From contig CAJJCR010000002.1 in NCBI GenBank assembly GCA_905182745.1, forward strand, positions 1 through 64,000: a stretch of 64,000 bases of DNA. The letters are read 5' to 3'. Both the position numbers and the translations under genes were made by a program. How positions within the stretch are numbered: the first letter of the stretch is position 1; every line of letters starts with the position of its first letter. The notes under the pieces are model-generated. The model was not told the origin of the DNA. It saw nothing but the letters and a program-made list of their open reading frames with translations, and ran no database searches. This document shows, piece by piece, positions 50,814-61,414 of this stretch. The DNA comes from Bacteroidetes bacterium MED-G20 (lineage in GTDB: Bacteria > Bacteroidota > Bacteroidia > Flavobacteriales_D > Parvicellaceae).

Positions 50814-51713
50814 GTGAAAATTAAATATTGGATTAAAGCAGCTAGACTAAGAACACTCCCTTTAGCATTTTCTTGTATTCTATTGTCTTCTTCATTAGTG
50901 ATAATAAACCATATAGAACTGTCCTTTAAAGTGCTTTTTCTCACCCTCTCAACTACTCTATTACTTCAAATATTATCCAATTTTGCCAATGATTATGGTG
51001 ATGCAATAAAAGGAGCAGATAAGAATAGAACTGGAGAACAGAGAATGGTGCAATCTGGAAAAATCTCTAAATCCCAAATGAAGTTGGCAATTGTAATTTT
51101 AAGTTTTATTACTTTAATAGTTGGACTTTATCTAATTCTCAGTGTATTTCAAAAAGACACATATCATATATTGACCTTTCTATTTCTTGGAATTGGCTCA
51201 ATCATAGCTGCTATAAAATATACTGTAGGTAAATCTGCTTATGGTTATAAAGCCTATGGAGATTTATCAGTCTTTATGTTCTTTGGAATGGTAGGTGTAA
51301 TTGGCAGTTATTATTTATTTACTAAAAACTTTCACTGGATAACTCTTCCTGGTGCATTATTTACTGGACTTATGAGTTGTGGAGTTCTTAATCTAAATAA
51401 TATGAGAGATTACGAAAATGATAAAAAAAATAACAAAATAACTTTAGTAGTGAAAATAGGTATGAATAGATCTATAAAATATCATTTCTTATTACTAATT
51501 CTAGCAATTATATCACTTATTACAATTCTTCTTTTCACCAATAACTATTACTACATAATTTCAATGTTTCCATTATTTTTTGTGGTACGACATTTAAAAC
51601 TATTGAACAAATATCAAGACATGAAATTACTGGACAGTCAGCTTAAGGTAATTGCAATTAGCTGCTTTGGATGTAGTTTTATAAGTCTTATAGTTGGACT
51701 TTTAATTAATTGA
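50814..51713 (+). CDS. menA: 1,4-dihydroxy-2-naphthoate polyprenyltransferase MenA
   Basis: MenA attaches the polyprenyl chain in menaquinone synthesis. The 299-residue UbiA-type membrane protein has the first Asp motif NDYGDAIKGAD (about residues 57-67) and the second NNMRDYENDKKNNK (about 193-206), and about nine helices. The start is GTG 50814; no ATG in frame precedes the first helix. The end overlaps the convergent mltG by 8 bases. A TTG-N17-TACTTTTA string just before it could be a promoter, but would leave almost no leader. Confidence 0.92.
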   Translation: MKIKYWIKAARLRTLPLAFSCILLSSSLVIINHIELSFKVLFLTLSTTLLLQILSNFANDYGDAIKGADKNRTGEQRMVQSGKISKSQMKLAIVILSFITLIVGLYLILSVFQKDTYHILTFLFLGIGSIIAAIKYTVGKSAYGYKAYGDLSVFMFFGMVGVIGSYYLFTKNFHWITLPGALFTGLMSCGVLNLNNMRDYENDKKNNKITLVVKIGMNRSIKYHFLLLILAIISLITILLFTNNYYYIISMFPLFFVVRHLKLLNKYQDMKLLDSQLKVIAISCFGCSFISLIVGLLIN

Positions 51714-52749
51714 TTTTCTCTTGAGATAACCAAGTAGTATACATCTTTTTATATTTTTCATGCTCTTTATTAGTTGATGAAAAATTATGATATCCAGAAT
51801 AAGATGGTTTGGCACACATGAATATATAATCGTGTTTAGAATAGTTTAAAACTGCATCAATTACTCTAGGGTCTACAATACATATTGGCCCTGGTGGCAA
51901 GCCCTTATATTTATAAGTATTGTAAGGAGAATCAACTTCCAAATGCTTGTAATACAATCTTCTTAAATTGGGCATTTTCAAAGCAAACTTAACAGTTGGA
52001 TCCGCTTGGAGTTTCATATTGGTTTTAAGTCTATTTATATAAAGACCTGCAATCTTAGGATGTTCATCAAATTTTATCTGCTGTTCCATTTGAACAATAG
52101 ATGCAAGAATGGTAATTTCAGATTGACTGTAGCCTAATTTATTGGCTTTATCCATTCTTTCTGTATTCCAAAAAATTTTGTATTTACTTGCAATAAATTC
52201 AATTAACTTATTTTCAGAAATATTGGTGAATACTTCATAGGTATTAGGAATTACCATAGAAGAGAAAGTATAAGAATTAAACCCAAATTTCTCTTGAATA
52301 TTTTCATCTTGAAAAAGTTGCAATAGTTTAGCCGAATCTAATTCTAATTGTGAAGAAAGTCTGCCACACAAAATTTGTAAACTTCTAACTGAGGGAATGT
52401 ATAGATCTATAACATGTTGATTCCTCATTAAAAACAACTGATTGACTAATTTGTTATTAGACCATTTTGTTTGAATTATATATTTCCCCTTTTTAAGTAT
52501 CTTATTTTCGTAGTTTTTAAAATCTATGAGCTGGTTAATTGTTTTGGAACTTAATAAAAGATCTTTACCAACTAAAAAATCTCCAATTTCAGAGAAGGAT
52601 AAATCTTCTTGAATTTTTAAAATAACTTTATTGGTATCGGATAGTATCTCTTTTTTTTCTCTGTTAATGAAAATATTAAAAAATGGAAAAATTAAATAAA
52701 CCACAAAAACAAGAAATGAAATTGCCAGAATGTATATTAATTTCTTCAA
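51706..52749 (-). CDS. mltG: endolytic murein transglycosylase MltG
   Basis: MltG cuts nascent glycan strands and helps to set their length. The 347-residue YceG-like protein has an N-terminal membrane helix (about 4-24), a LysM-like lead, and the catalytic segment TILASIVQMEQQI...IAGLYINRL followed by LQADPTVKFAL. The glutamate of the catalytic patch is kept. It overlaps the LysM/LBP gene upstream by 4 bases, so the two proteins are produced together. Confidence 0.93.
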   Translation of the reverse strand: MKKLIYILAISFLVFVVYLIFPFFNIFINREKKEILSDTNKVILKIQEDLSFSEIGDFLVGKDLLLSSKTINQLIDFKNYENKILKKGKYIIQTKWSNNKLVNQLFLMRNQHVIDLYIPSVRSLQILCGRLSSQLELDSAKLLQLFQDENIQEKFGFNSYTFSSMVIPNTYEVFTNISENKLIEFIASKYKIFWNTERMDKANKLGYSQSEITILASIVQMEQQIKFDEHPKIAGLYINRLKTNMKLQADPTVKFALKMPNLRRLYYKHLEVDSPYNTYKYKGLPPGPICIVDPRVIDAVLNYSKHDYIFMCAKPSYSGYHNFSSTNKEHEKYKKMYTTWLSQEKIN

Positions 52750-54593
52750 TCTTGGGGAATTTGAATTAAGTTATAATCTTTTATCCTGTAAAAATTAACT
52801 AGCTTATTTTCAGAACCGCTCCCCAAATCAATTCTATTGTAAAACACATCATTGAGCAATCCTTGATAATAACTCTCAGAATTTGATTTATCAGGATAAA
52901 TTTTCATAAAAACAGATTTTACAATATCGTATCCCAAGTAAGAATAGTTGGTAGGTTCTGCATATAAAAAATCTCTGTATTTTTCTTTAAATTCTGCTAT
53001 TCTAATAGAATTAAGATCGGGTATCCCTTTGGAAACAAAATGTAAATTAAACTTGTTTTTGTAAACAACATCTATAGTTTTAATCCTATATAAATCTTCA
53101 AAACCAAAAATTTCAAAATCAGATTTATAATGATTTTGAGAATTAGAAAATTCTATTATTTGATTAAATGCATAGGTTAAAAATGGAACTTGATTGGAAG
53201 TTATTACGATTAGATTGCTTTTTTTCTTAGACAACTTATCCAATAAATGAGCCCAATCATCTCCTCTTTTAATCAAGATTGGTAAAATTGAGTCTACTTC
53301 ATTTAAAGAATCCTTTATTAAATAACTAGAATCGTTATAAACATCTGAAAAAATACTGCTATAAACCTTACTCTTATTATCTTCTATATCACTTAATAAT
53401 AATATGTTGTATTCGTGTTTAGCATTCTTAATATATTTTGCCATCTCTTTAGATTGAGTAGATCTTGAAGGTTGTATTTTAAATAAATCTGGATAATTAA
53501 AAAGTGCTTGACTAGGAATATTATAAGGGGATATCATAGGGATATGGGAATTCTTGGAAAATATTCTCATCAGTTTAATATTTTTAGAAAACAAAGGCCC
53601 TATTATTAAATTAGAGGATTTAAATAATGTGTCTTGCAATATTTTTTTGATAGTGTTGGTGTCGTATTTAGTGTCGAATACGTTTAATTCAAGATTGTAT
53701 CCTGAATTTTCCAGATCAAGAAGGGCAATTTTAACTCCATTATAAATTTGAAAGGAATTTTCAGATATTTTATCAATGTTGCAGTTCGTATTTTCTGGGC
53801 AGTTTACAATAATTGAATCAGATTTATTAATACAAAATGGCAATACTAAAGACACTCTTAAAGTTTTTTGGTCATAAATACTGGCAGGAAAAAAAACTAG
53901 AGAGTCATTTTTATTTTCTGTAGAATCCTCTATACAATCTTTAATTCTTAAAATAATTTTCAGTTCTTGGTCTTTTTTAAGTCCAAATTCGTTTAAAATA
54001 GAATTGTATTTTATTATCTGATTTAAACCAATGGTATATTTTTTTGAAATCGAGTATAAGGTTTCTTTCTTTTTTACTTTATGAATTATTAAAGTATCAC
54101 ACTTTTTAAGCATTGGATGATCTACATGTTTAAATAGTGGTTGGACCATATTACTTGTGTCGGATTGAATATTTGGAATTAACAACAATTGAGATTCTGA
54201 CAATTCATTGGATGACAATTTATTATAGGCTTTAATAGTTGGTAATTTTACCCCATATATTTTAGCAATTGACCAAAGAGTTTCTCCTGGCAGTACCTTG
54301 TGAATCTTTATAGAAGAATCAATTTCATTATCTAATGTTTCATTAATAAATGTTTTAATTGGAATTTTTAAGGTATCTCCTTTTGACAAACCATTCGATG
54401 CACTAGGGTTATAGTTGAAAAATTCATTTAAATCAATTTGATATTTTTTAGCAATTCCATAGCTTGTTTCCCCTTTAGAAACTGTATGATAAGTAAATTT
54501 TACATTTGGCTTGTCTTGAGCAATTAGGTTAGTTACAAAAATTACCGCTATGAAAAATGATAAGAATCTATATGTTAAATTTTTTATTCCCAT
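52746..54593 (-). CDS. exported LysM plus periplasmic binding-fold protein
   Basis: A 615-residue protein: signal peptide (1-25), three LysM repeats (about residues 35-78, 97-140, 170-214; each with a GET or KET strand start), then a type I periplasmic ligand-binding fold (about 240-600; the segment [15 protein letters not shown] is part of it). LysM domains bind peptidoglycan. The architecture is close in idea to LpoA, which activates PBP1A by a similar fold. It lies 4 bases from mltG by overlap and its start overlaps the guaA end by 10 bases. A role in wall synthesis is inferred. Confidence 0.85.
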   Translation of the reverse strand: MGIKNLTYRFLSFFIAVIFVTNLIAQDKPNVKFTYHTVSKGETSYGIAKKYQIDLNEFFNYNPSASNGLSKGDTLKIPIKTFINETLDNEIDSSIKIHKVLPGETLWSIAKIYGVKLPTIKAYNKLSSNELSESQLLLIPNIQSDTSNMVQPLFKHVDHPMLKKCDTLIIHKVKKKETLYSISKKYTIGLNQIIKYNSILNEFGLKKDQELKIILRIKDCIEDSTENKNDSLVFFPASIYDQKTLRVSLVLPFCINKSDSIIVNCPENTNCNIDKISENSFQIYNGVKIALLDLENSGYNLELNVFDTKYDTNTIKKILQDTLFKSSNLIIGPLFSKNIKLMRIFSKNSHIPMISPYNIPSQALFNYPDLFKIQPSRSTQSKEMAKYIKNAKHEYNILLLSDIEDNKSKVYSSIFSDVYNDSSYLIKDSLNEVDSILPILIKRGDDWAHLLDKLSKKKSNLIVITSNQVPFLTYAFNQIIEFSNSQNHYKSDFEIFGFEDLYRIKTIDVVYKNKFNLHFVSKGIPDLNSIRIAEFKEKYRDFLYAEPTNYSYLGYDIVKSVFMKIYPDKSNSESYYQGLLNDVFYNRIDLGSGSENKLVNFYRIKDYNLIQIPQD

Positions 54594-56108
54594 TCAATGG
54601 TAGCAGGTGGTTTGGAACTTATATCGTAAGTTACTCTATTTATTCCTTTTACATTGTTAATTATTCTGTTGGAAATTTTGGCTAAAAACTCATGTGGTAA
54701 ATGACACCAATCTGCAGTCATTCCATCGGTAGAAGAAACAGCTCTGAGAGCTACAGCATTCTCATAAGTTCTTTCATCTCCCATCACTCCAACAGATTGA
54801 ACAGGAAGAAAAATTGCTCCTGCTTGCCATACACCGTCGTAAAGTTTAAATTCTTTTAAACCATCAATAAATATATGATCAACTTCTTGAAGAATTTTTA
54901 TTTTACTTTCTGTTATCTCTCCTAGAATTCTTATCCCTAATCCAGGACCTGGAAAAGGATGTCTATTTAAAATTTGTTTTGGTAAATCAAGAGAAGCTCC
55001 TACTCTTCTAACCTCGTCTTTAAATAAGGATTTTAAAGGCTCAATTATTTTTAATTTCATATAATCTGGCAACCCTCCAACATTATGATGAGATTTTATG
55101 ACCTGATGGTCCATTAACAGAAACTGATTCTATGATATCTGGATAAATTGTTCCTTGAGCCAACCAATCTACATCTTTAATACTATTGGCTTCTCTATCA
55201 AAAACATCGATAAATGTTTTGCCAATTGCTTTTCTTTTTAGTTCAGGATCTGAAATACCAGATAAAGATTTGTAAAACTCTTCTTTTGCATCCACTCCTT
55301 TGATATTTAATCCTAAAGATTCGTACTGTTTTAAAACATCTTCAAATTCATTTTTTCTTAGCAAACCATTATCTACAAAAATACAGTGTAAATTATCTCC
55401 TATTGCCTTATGTAAAAGCAAAGCAGCAACACTAGAATCTACTCCTCCAGATAAACCTAGTACAACTTTTTGATGACCAACTTGATTTTTAATATTTGAA
55501 ATGGAAGAATCCACAAATGAATCTGGTGTCCAATCTGTAGAACAATGAGAAATATTAACAACGAAGTTATTTATGATTTGTAAACCGTCTGTACTATGAA
55601 ATACTTCAGGATGAAATTGAAGACCATAAATATTACTTTCATTTATATGAAAAGCTGCATTTTCAATATCAGAAGTAGATGCAATTTTATTAAAATTAGA
55701 AGGCAAATTTTTAATTGTGTCCCCGTGAGACATCCAAACTTGAGAATTAGATTTTACATTATCAAACAATGGGTTTTTAATATCAAAAAAAGAAAGATTG
55801 GCTCTTCCGTATTCTCTTTTATTGGAACTTTCCACAACTCCTCCAAAATGTTTAACTAGATATTGCGCACCGTAACAAATACCTAATATGGGCATTGTTT
55901 CATTGAAAGATTCCAATTCAGGGTAAGGAGCATCGTTTTGATTCACTGAACATGGACTTCCAGAAAGAATAACAGCGCTAAAATTAAAATCATCTGGAAT
56001 CTTATTATACGGATGGATTTCACAATATACATTAAGTTCTCTAACTCTTCTAGCAATCAATTGTGTATATTGAGAACCAAAATCAAGTATCAGCAAGTTT
56101 TTACTCAT
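54584..56108 (-). CDS. guaA: GMP synthase (glutamine-hydrolysing), one frameshift
   Basis: GuaA converts XMP to GMP. The start at 56108 ([21 protein letters not shown]) is preferred over an upstream ATG at 56114. The glutaminase has GICYGAQYL with the nucleophilic Cys and QFHPEV; the ATP-pyrophosphatase has [15 protein letters not shown]. Near 55100, inside VNGPS...[10 protein letters not shown], the frame shifts by one base; the second part holds the dimerisation domain and ends with [13 protein letters not shown]. Restored length is about 508 residues, full size. As the only guaA seen, its break would be lethal without guanine salvage, so an indel error is likely. Confidence 0.93.
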
Positions 56109-56165
56109 ACACAAATTTAATCATCCCTTTGAAATCTTACTGAATACTTTGAAAATTTGTTGAAC

Positions 56166-56173
56166 TATTTTTG
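56166..56173 (+). promoter_or_regulatory. Bacteroidota -7 promoter element (TATTTTTG) near miaA
   Basis: An exact TAnnTTTG match. It overlaps the first possible miaA start (TTG 56171), so if used, translation would begin at the later TTG 56183. No clear -33 box at normal spacing. Confidence 0.35.
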
Positions 56174-57126
56174 TTAATTACTTTGAATTCAGAAAAACAA
56201 AAACCTTTATTAATTGTTCTAGCAGGACCTACAGCTGTGGGCAAAACCAAGTTGTCAATTGAATTGGCAAAAAATAAAAATAGTTCTATTTTCTCTTGTG
56301 ATAGTCGTCAGTTTTATAGAGAAATGTCGATTGGAACAGCAAAGCCTTCTTTAGATGAATTAAATGAAGTTCCTCACTATTTTATAAATAACAAGAGCAT
56401 TGAAGACGCATATTCTGCTGGTGATTACGAAAAAGAAATTATTAGCCATTTAGAAGATTACTTCTCAAAACAAAAAATTGCATTTTTAGTAGGTGGTTCG
56501 GGTATGTATATTGATGCTGTTTGTAGAGGTTTAGATAATTTACCTAAAGATTTAGCTGTTAGAAATCGTTTGAATTTAGAACTAAAAGAAAATGGAATTG
56601 AGTATTTACAAGAAAATTTAAAAATCTTAGATCCAAAGCATTACAGCATTATGGATTTGAGTAATTCTCAACGTTTGATAAGAGCACTAGAGGTTTGTAG
56701 AATCACTTCTAAACCCTACTCTAGTTTATTAACCTCCACGAAAAAGATACGGTCTTTTAATATGGTAAAGTTCTTATTACACATTGACAAAAATCAACTT
56801 GAAATAAATATTGAAAACAGAGTTGACCATATGGTTAATAATGGATTATTTCAGGAGGTGGAAAACTTGAGAGATAAGAGAAAAATTAAATGCATCTAAA
56901 CACAGTTGGGTACAAAGAAATATTTAACTTTTTTAATGGTGATTCTACCAAAGAAGATGCAATAAATCTAATAAAGAGGAACACCAAAAAATACGCCAAA
57001 AGGCAAATGACTTGGTTTAAAAAAGATTTAAGCTACCAATGGGTAGAAAACTTAGATAGTTCAAAATCCTTTAATAAAATTAACAGGCATTATCTCCAAA
57101 CTAAAACCAAATTAAATATTTCATAA
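56171..57126 (+). CDS. miaA: tRNA dimethylallyltransferase MiaA, one frameshift
   Basis: MiaA prenylates A37 of tRNAs that read UNN codons. The P-loop is LAGPTAVGKTKLS, followed by SCDSRQFYREMSIGTAKPS and FLVGGSGMYIDAV. At about 56894 an extra base turns the expected ALNTVGYKEI into a stop (KCI); from 56890 the other frame continues with NTVGYKEIFNFF...YAKRQMTWF to 57126. Restored length is about 318 residues, normal. There is no ATG at the start; TTG 56171 or TTG 56183 must serve. Its product would be the substrate for MiaE at 12.7 kb. Confidence 0.92.
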
Positions 57127-57173
57127 GTCTTAATGAATATCTATCCGTATATTTAAAACAATAAATCAAAAAA

Positions 57174-60100
57174 ATGAGTCTTTGGTCAGAATTTAATGCT
57201 TCAAGTGAAGATCAGTGGATTAAGAAAGTTTTAGACGATTCATCCAATAAAACTGCCCAAGATTTTCATTGGATAACTGAGTATGGCAATATAAATACTT
57301 TCAGCAAATCTATATCCGTACTTAAAAATGACAAAAAAGATAAACTTTCAGAAATAAGTTGGAATTTCGAGAAAGAAAAAAACATAAATTCTCAAATATT
57401 AAACCGATTAAAAGATGGAATAAATAGCATTCATATTGATGGCATTAATTATGCTGATTCTATTTTTAAAAATGTAATGAATGACATAATTAATAACCAT
57501 ATTATGTTAAGTCACAACGCTACAAAACAAGATATATCTTCTTGGACAGATTGGATAAATTCAAATCCCAATTTGAAAGGGTCCATTAGAATGTGTTTAT
57601 TGACAAAAATAATAAATGGATTTAATGGCGGTAATAATTCTATAGATTTCACAGATTATCAACATCATTTCCAAAGTAATTTAAATACAAATTTCAAATG
57701 TATTTATCTAGAAATACCAAGCAAACTTCTTTCTTTTAACAATCATTCATCAGAAATTGCATTAACAGGTGCGAATTTAAATGAAATTATAGAAATTCAT
57801 AAAAAAAACAATATTGAAATCCCCAAAAAAATCATTGTTAAATCGCTTTTGGACAATAGCTTTTTAGAAAACATTTCAAAACTAAAAGCTATCAAATCCG
57901 TAATAAACCAAGTTCTAAAAATTCATAGTATAAAAGCCAATGTTATTATTGAAACTTCAGTGAATCCTCAAATATTAAAAGACCAAAGTGAGGACTTTAG
58001 AATTTTATCCATTACTACAAGTGCCATGAGTAGTTTTATTGGAGGATCTAATTCTTTTGTTCTTTCAGATTCACTATTGTCGTCTAATGAGGATTATTGG
58101 AAGAAAATAGCTACCAATATTCCATTGATATTAAATGAAGAAAGTCAAATTAATATTCTTAATGACGTTACTAAAGGTGCTCATGTAATCGAACAAATAT
58201 CCTTTAAAATGGCCGACAAAGCCTGGAGAATATTAAAACAAATTGAAGAAAATGGTGGATTACTAAAAAATTTAAAAAATAGTAATTTGAAACAATTTAT
58301 TACAAAATTGAAAATGGGGAGAGTATCTTATAAAAATATTGAGTTAGACATTTCCAATTTAAATGAAACATCATTTGGACATGAAAATTTTATAGCTGGA
58401 GTTGCTCCATTTCTTAAAGGGCCCTACTCGTCCATGTATTTAACTAGACCTTGGACAATAAGACAGTATGCGGGATTTTCAACTGCAGAAAAATCAAATG
58501 TATTTTACAGAAAAAATTTAAAAGCTGGTCAAAAAGGACTTTCTGTAGCATTTGATTTAGCTACCCATAGAGGATATGATTCAGATCACGAGAGAGTTTC
58601 TGCAGATGTTGGAAAAGCAGGTGTTGCAATTGATTCTGTAGAGGATATGAAGATATTATTTGATCAAATACCTTTAGATAAAATGTCCGTTTCCATGACT
58701 ATGAACGGGGCTGTACTTCCCATAATGGCATTTTATATAGTAGCTGCCATTGAACAAAATATTGAATTAGAGAAACTTACTGGCACCATTCAAAATGATA
58801 TTCTAAAAGAGTTCATGGTTAGAAATACTTACATCTACCCTCCTAAAGAAAGTATGAGAATTGTTGGTGATATATTCAAATTTACTTCAAAAAATATGCC
58901 AAAATTTAATCCTATAAGTATTTCTGGTTACCATATGCATGAAGCAGGTGCAAATGCAGAAATAGAATTGGCCTACACTTTAGCAAACGGATTAGAATAT
59001 GTAAAAAAAGGAATTGAAGTTGGTTTAGATATTGATGAATTTGCCCCTAGACTTTCTTTTTTCTGGGGAATTGGAATGAATCAATTTACAGAAATTGCTA
59101 AGATGAGAGCTGCTAGAATGTTGTGGGCAAAGATTATTAAGAAATTTAATCCGAAAAATCCTAAATCAATGGCTCTAAGAACCCATTGTCAAACTTCAGG
59201 ATGGAGTTTATCTGAAAATGATCCTTACAATAATATTGCTAGAACCTATATTGAGGCAATGGCTGCTGTATTAGGTGGAACACAATCCTTACATACTAAC
59301 TCTTTAGATGAAGCCATAGCACTTCCTAGTGAAAATGCAGCAAGAATCGCAAGAAACACACAAATTTTTATTCAAAATGAAAATAAAATATGTAATACTA
59401 TTGATCCATTTGGAGGTTCTCACCATATAGAAAAACTAACCAATGATATAGCAAATAAAGCATGGGACTTAATTCAGGAGGTGGAAAATCAAGGTGGAAT
59501 GACCAAAGCTATTGAAATGGGACTACCTAAAATGAGAATTGAAGAAGCAGCTGCAAAAAGACAGGCAAATATTGATAGTGGTAAAGAGATAATAGTTGGG
59601 TTGAATGCCTATAAATCTCTGGATGATCAGCAGGTGGATATTTTAGAAATTGACAACAAAAAAGTAAAGGAAAATCAAATCAATAGTATTTCTAAAATTA
59701 AATCGGAACGAAATCAAGAAAAAGTAAATAGGATTTTAGAGGAACTAACATTAGCTGCAAAAAACAACACAGGTAATTTACTAGAAATTACAATAAGAGC
59801 TGCAAAAGAAAGAGCAACTTTAGGGGAAATATCTTCTGCCTTAGAAAAAGAATTTGGAAGATACAAAGCTACAGTAAGAAGTATTTCCGGAGTATATTCT
59901 AAAGAAATTATGGAAGATGAAAAATATAAAAAAGCTTTAGAACTCGCTAAAGAGTTCGAATCTGTTGTTGGAAGACGACCAAGAATAATGGTGGCTAAAA
60001 TGGGACAAGATGGTCACGATAGAGGAGCAAAAATTGTTGCTACATCTTTTGCAGATATTGGTTTTGATGTAGATATTGGATCTCTATTTCAAACACCAAA

Positions 60101-60377
60101 TGAGGTAGCAAAAAGTGCCATTGAAAATGATGTTCATATTATTGGTGTTTCTTCTCTAGCAGCTGGGCATCTTTCCTTAATTCCTGAACTACTAGAAGAA
60201 CTTAAAAAAATTAACAGAGATGATATAATGATTATAGTTGGTGGAGTTGTTCCAAAAAAAGATTACCAATTACTTTTTGACATGGGAGTTGCTGCAGTAT
60301 TTGGTCCAGGAACAGTCATTTCTGAAGCTGCTCAAGATATTATTAAAATTATGTTAAAAGGGTTCTTGAAAAAATGA
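57174..60377 (+). CDS. methylmalonyl-CoA mutase, single-chain fusion of small (MutA-like) and large (MutB-like) subunits
   Basis: The 1067-residue protein links succinyl-CoA and methylmalonyl-CoA. Residues about 1-385 are a degenerate mutase barrel like MutA, with the tail [18 protein letters not shown]; no B12 domain follows it. From about 400 the active MutB barrel begins ([19 protein letters not shown] around 415-435; [29 protein letters not shown]). The C-terminal cobalamin domain has DGHDRG at 946-951, His948 being the lower cobalt ligand, and GGVVP later. Most Bacteroidota I know have separate mutA and mutB. No G3E/MeaB GTPase domain is inserted, so it is not IcmF. The downstream gene overlaps by 4 bases. 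Confidence 0.93.
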   Translation: MSLWSEFNASSEDQWIKKVLDDSSNKTAQDFHWITEYGNINTFSKSISVLKNDKKDKLSEISWNFEKEKNINSQILNRLKDGINSIHIDGINYADSIFKNVMNDIINNHIMLSHNATKQDISSWTDWINSNPNLKGSIRMCLLTKIINGFNGGNNSIDFTDYQHHFQSNLNTNFKCIYLEIPSKLLSFNNHSSEIALTGANLNEIIEIHKKNNIEIPKKIIVKSLLDNSFLENISKLKAIKSVINQVLKIHSIKANVIIETSVNPQILKDQSEDFRILSITTSAMSSFIGGSNSFVLSDSLLSSNEDYWKKIATNIPLILNEESQINILNDVTKGAHVIEQISFKMADKAWRILKQIEENGGLLKNLKNSNLKQFITKLKMGRVSYKNIELDISNLNETSFGHENFIAGVAPFLKGPYSSMYLTRPWTIRQYAGFSTAEKSNVFYRKNLKAGQKGLSVAFDLATHRGYDSDHERVSADVGKAGVAIDSVEDMKILFDQIPLDKMSVSMTMNGAVLPIMAFYIVAAIEQNIELEKLTGTIQNDILKEFMVRNTYIYPPKESMRIVGDIFKFTSKNMPKFNPISISGYHMHEAGANAEIELAYTLANGLEYVKKGIEVGLDIDEFAPRLSFFWGIGMNQFTEIAKMRAARMLWAKIIKKFNPKNPKSMALRTHCQTSGWSLSENDPYNNIARTYIEAMAAVLGGTQSLHTNSLDEAIALPSENAARIARNTQIFIQNENKICNTIDPFGGSHHIEKLTNDIANKAWDLIQEVENQGGMTKAIEMGLPKMRIEEAAAKRQANIDSGKEIIVGLNAYKSLDDQQVDILEIDNKKVKENQINSISKIKSERNQEKVNRILEELTLAAKNNTGNLLEITIRAAKERATLGEISSALEKEFGRYKATVRSISGVYSKEIMEDEKYKKALELAKEFESVVGRRPRIMVAKMGQDGHDRGAKIVATSFADIGFDVDIGSLFQTPNEVAKSAIENDVHIIGVSSLAAGHLSLIPELLEELKKINRDDIMIIVGGVVPKKDYQLLFDMGVAAVFGPGTVISEAAQDIIKIMLKGFLKK

Positions 60378-60814
60378 GTGGTAAAAAAACAAAAAAAATA
60401 ATTCTGAAACAATTGGAGTATCCTAGCAAAGTACTGGTTGCATGGAGAGAAGCTATAGGAGGTAATGTTGAATTTAGAGATTTTTTAATTCGAAGTCCAT
60501 ATAAGGAGTTGGGTATATTTTGTTTTGCTATTTTAAATGATAAAAAATCTAGAAAATGGTTGCTAGATAATAACTATGGTCACCTACTTGCTACTATTGA
60601 AGGAATTGAAGGAAAAGATTCAGCGTTGGTATTTCTTAAAAAAAATGGATTTGATTTATTATTCCACTTTGCTAGAAGTGCAGACTCCTGGAAGGATTCT
60701 CAAGTATGGTTGCAAAAAAAAGACAAGCTATTATATGCTATTTCTTTAAAAATAGAATATGTGAAGGATGAAATCGAGTTAAGAAATCAAGACCCACACA
60801 AATTAAACCCATAA
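60374..60814 (+). CDS. hypothetical protein coupled to methylmalonyl-CoA mutase
   Basis: A 146-residue soluble, basic protein of unknown family. Its ATG overlaps the mutase stop (ATGA), so it is translated with it. Trp-rich segments ([22 protein letters not shown]) suggest a folded helical protein; no signal peptide or cofactor motif is seen. A role as a mutase partner or chaperone is only a guess from coupling. Its stop abuts the stop of the convergent gene. Confidence 0.65.
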   Translation: MSGKKTKKIILKQLEYPSKVLVAWREAIGGNVEFRDFLIRSPYKELGIFCFAILNDKKSRKWLLDNNYGHLLATIEGIEGKDSALVFLKKNGFDLLFHFARSADSWKDSQVWLQKKDKLLYAISLKIEYVKDEIELRNQDPHKLNP

Positions 60815-61351
60815 CTAGCGAATAAGTTGGATAGCTTCTGCAGCATCAATTATGTCTTCTGCAACAGAGTCTTTTTCTGCTTGTTCTATTTCATCTTCTA
60901 TTTCTTCAATAGTTTTTGCTGGTTGATGCGAATTTTCATTGTGAGTGGAATCTGAGGAATGAACTTCAGATGAGTGTGATTCTTCATCGTGACTTTCTTC
61001 ACTGCCCATTGTCAAATAAAAACCAAAACCACCACCACCTAATGCCAATATTAGACCAACTATTATAAATAGTTTCTTTTTACTCTTTTTAGGTGTTGAA
61101 GCTTCAGAACTAGGTTCTAAAACAGTTTCTGTTTCTTCAATATTTACAGAGGACCTAACAGGCTTTTTAACAGGGGGAGCAAGATCTTTAACTTTTAGTT
61201 TTTTAGGTCCTCCTTTAGCATAAATCTCTTCCAATCTAGCCATAACAGCATCTTCATCTCCTCTGAAAGTTCTGGTTATTCTTTTGGCTAAGTAATAGCG
61301 CTCTGGATCGTTTTTTAAGAAAAAATTTTGAACTTTTACTAAATATGACAT
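60815..61351 (-). CDS. hypothetical single-pass membrane protein with His/Ser/Glu-rich tail
   Basis: A 178-residue protein: cytoplasmic N-terminus (LVKVQNFFLKNDPERYYLAK, then a Lys/Pro-rich part), one membrane helix (KLFIIVGLILALGGGGFGFYL with an unusual glycine run), and an acidic tail with seven or more His residues (SHDEESHSSEVHSSDSTH). The His/Asp/Glu cluster could bind metals. No family is recognised. 63 bases separate it from the DUF2797 gene on the same strand. Confidence 0.6.
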   Translation of the reverse strand: MSYLVKVQNFFLKNDPERYYLAKRITRTFRGDEDAVMARLEEIYAKGGPKKLKVKDLAPPVKKPVRSSVNIEETETVLEPSSEASTPKKSKKKLFIIVGLILALGGGGFGFYLTMGSEESHDEESHSSEVHSSDSTHNENSHQPAKTIEEIEDEIEQAEKDSVAEDIIDAAEAIQLIR

Positions 61352-61414
61352 AATTGATCTTTTTTTTAAATATATAAAAACTAATATAAAATTAGTTGTT
61401 ACTGGTTGATTATT

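Noticed and set aside
1..57126. Programmed ribosomal frameshifting or a recoded stop as the cause of the many frame breaks
   Set aside because: The breaks differ in sequence context and direction, lack a common slippery site with a following structure, and affect unrelated genes.
57174..60377. IcmF-type fused isobutyryl-CoA mutase
   Set aside because: There is no G-domain and the B12 domain is at the C-terminus, whereas IcmF has it at the N-terminus followed by a GTPase.
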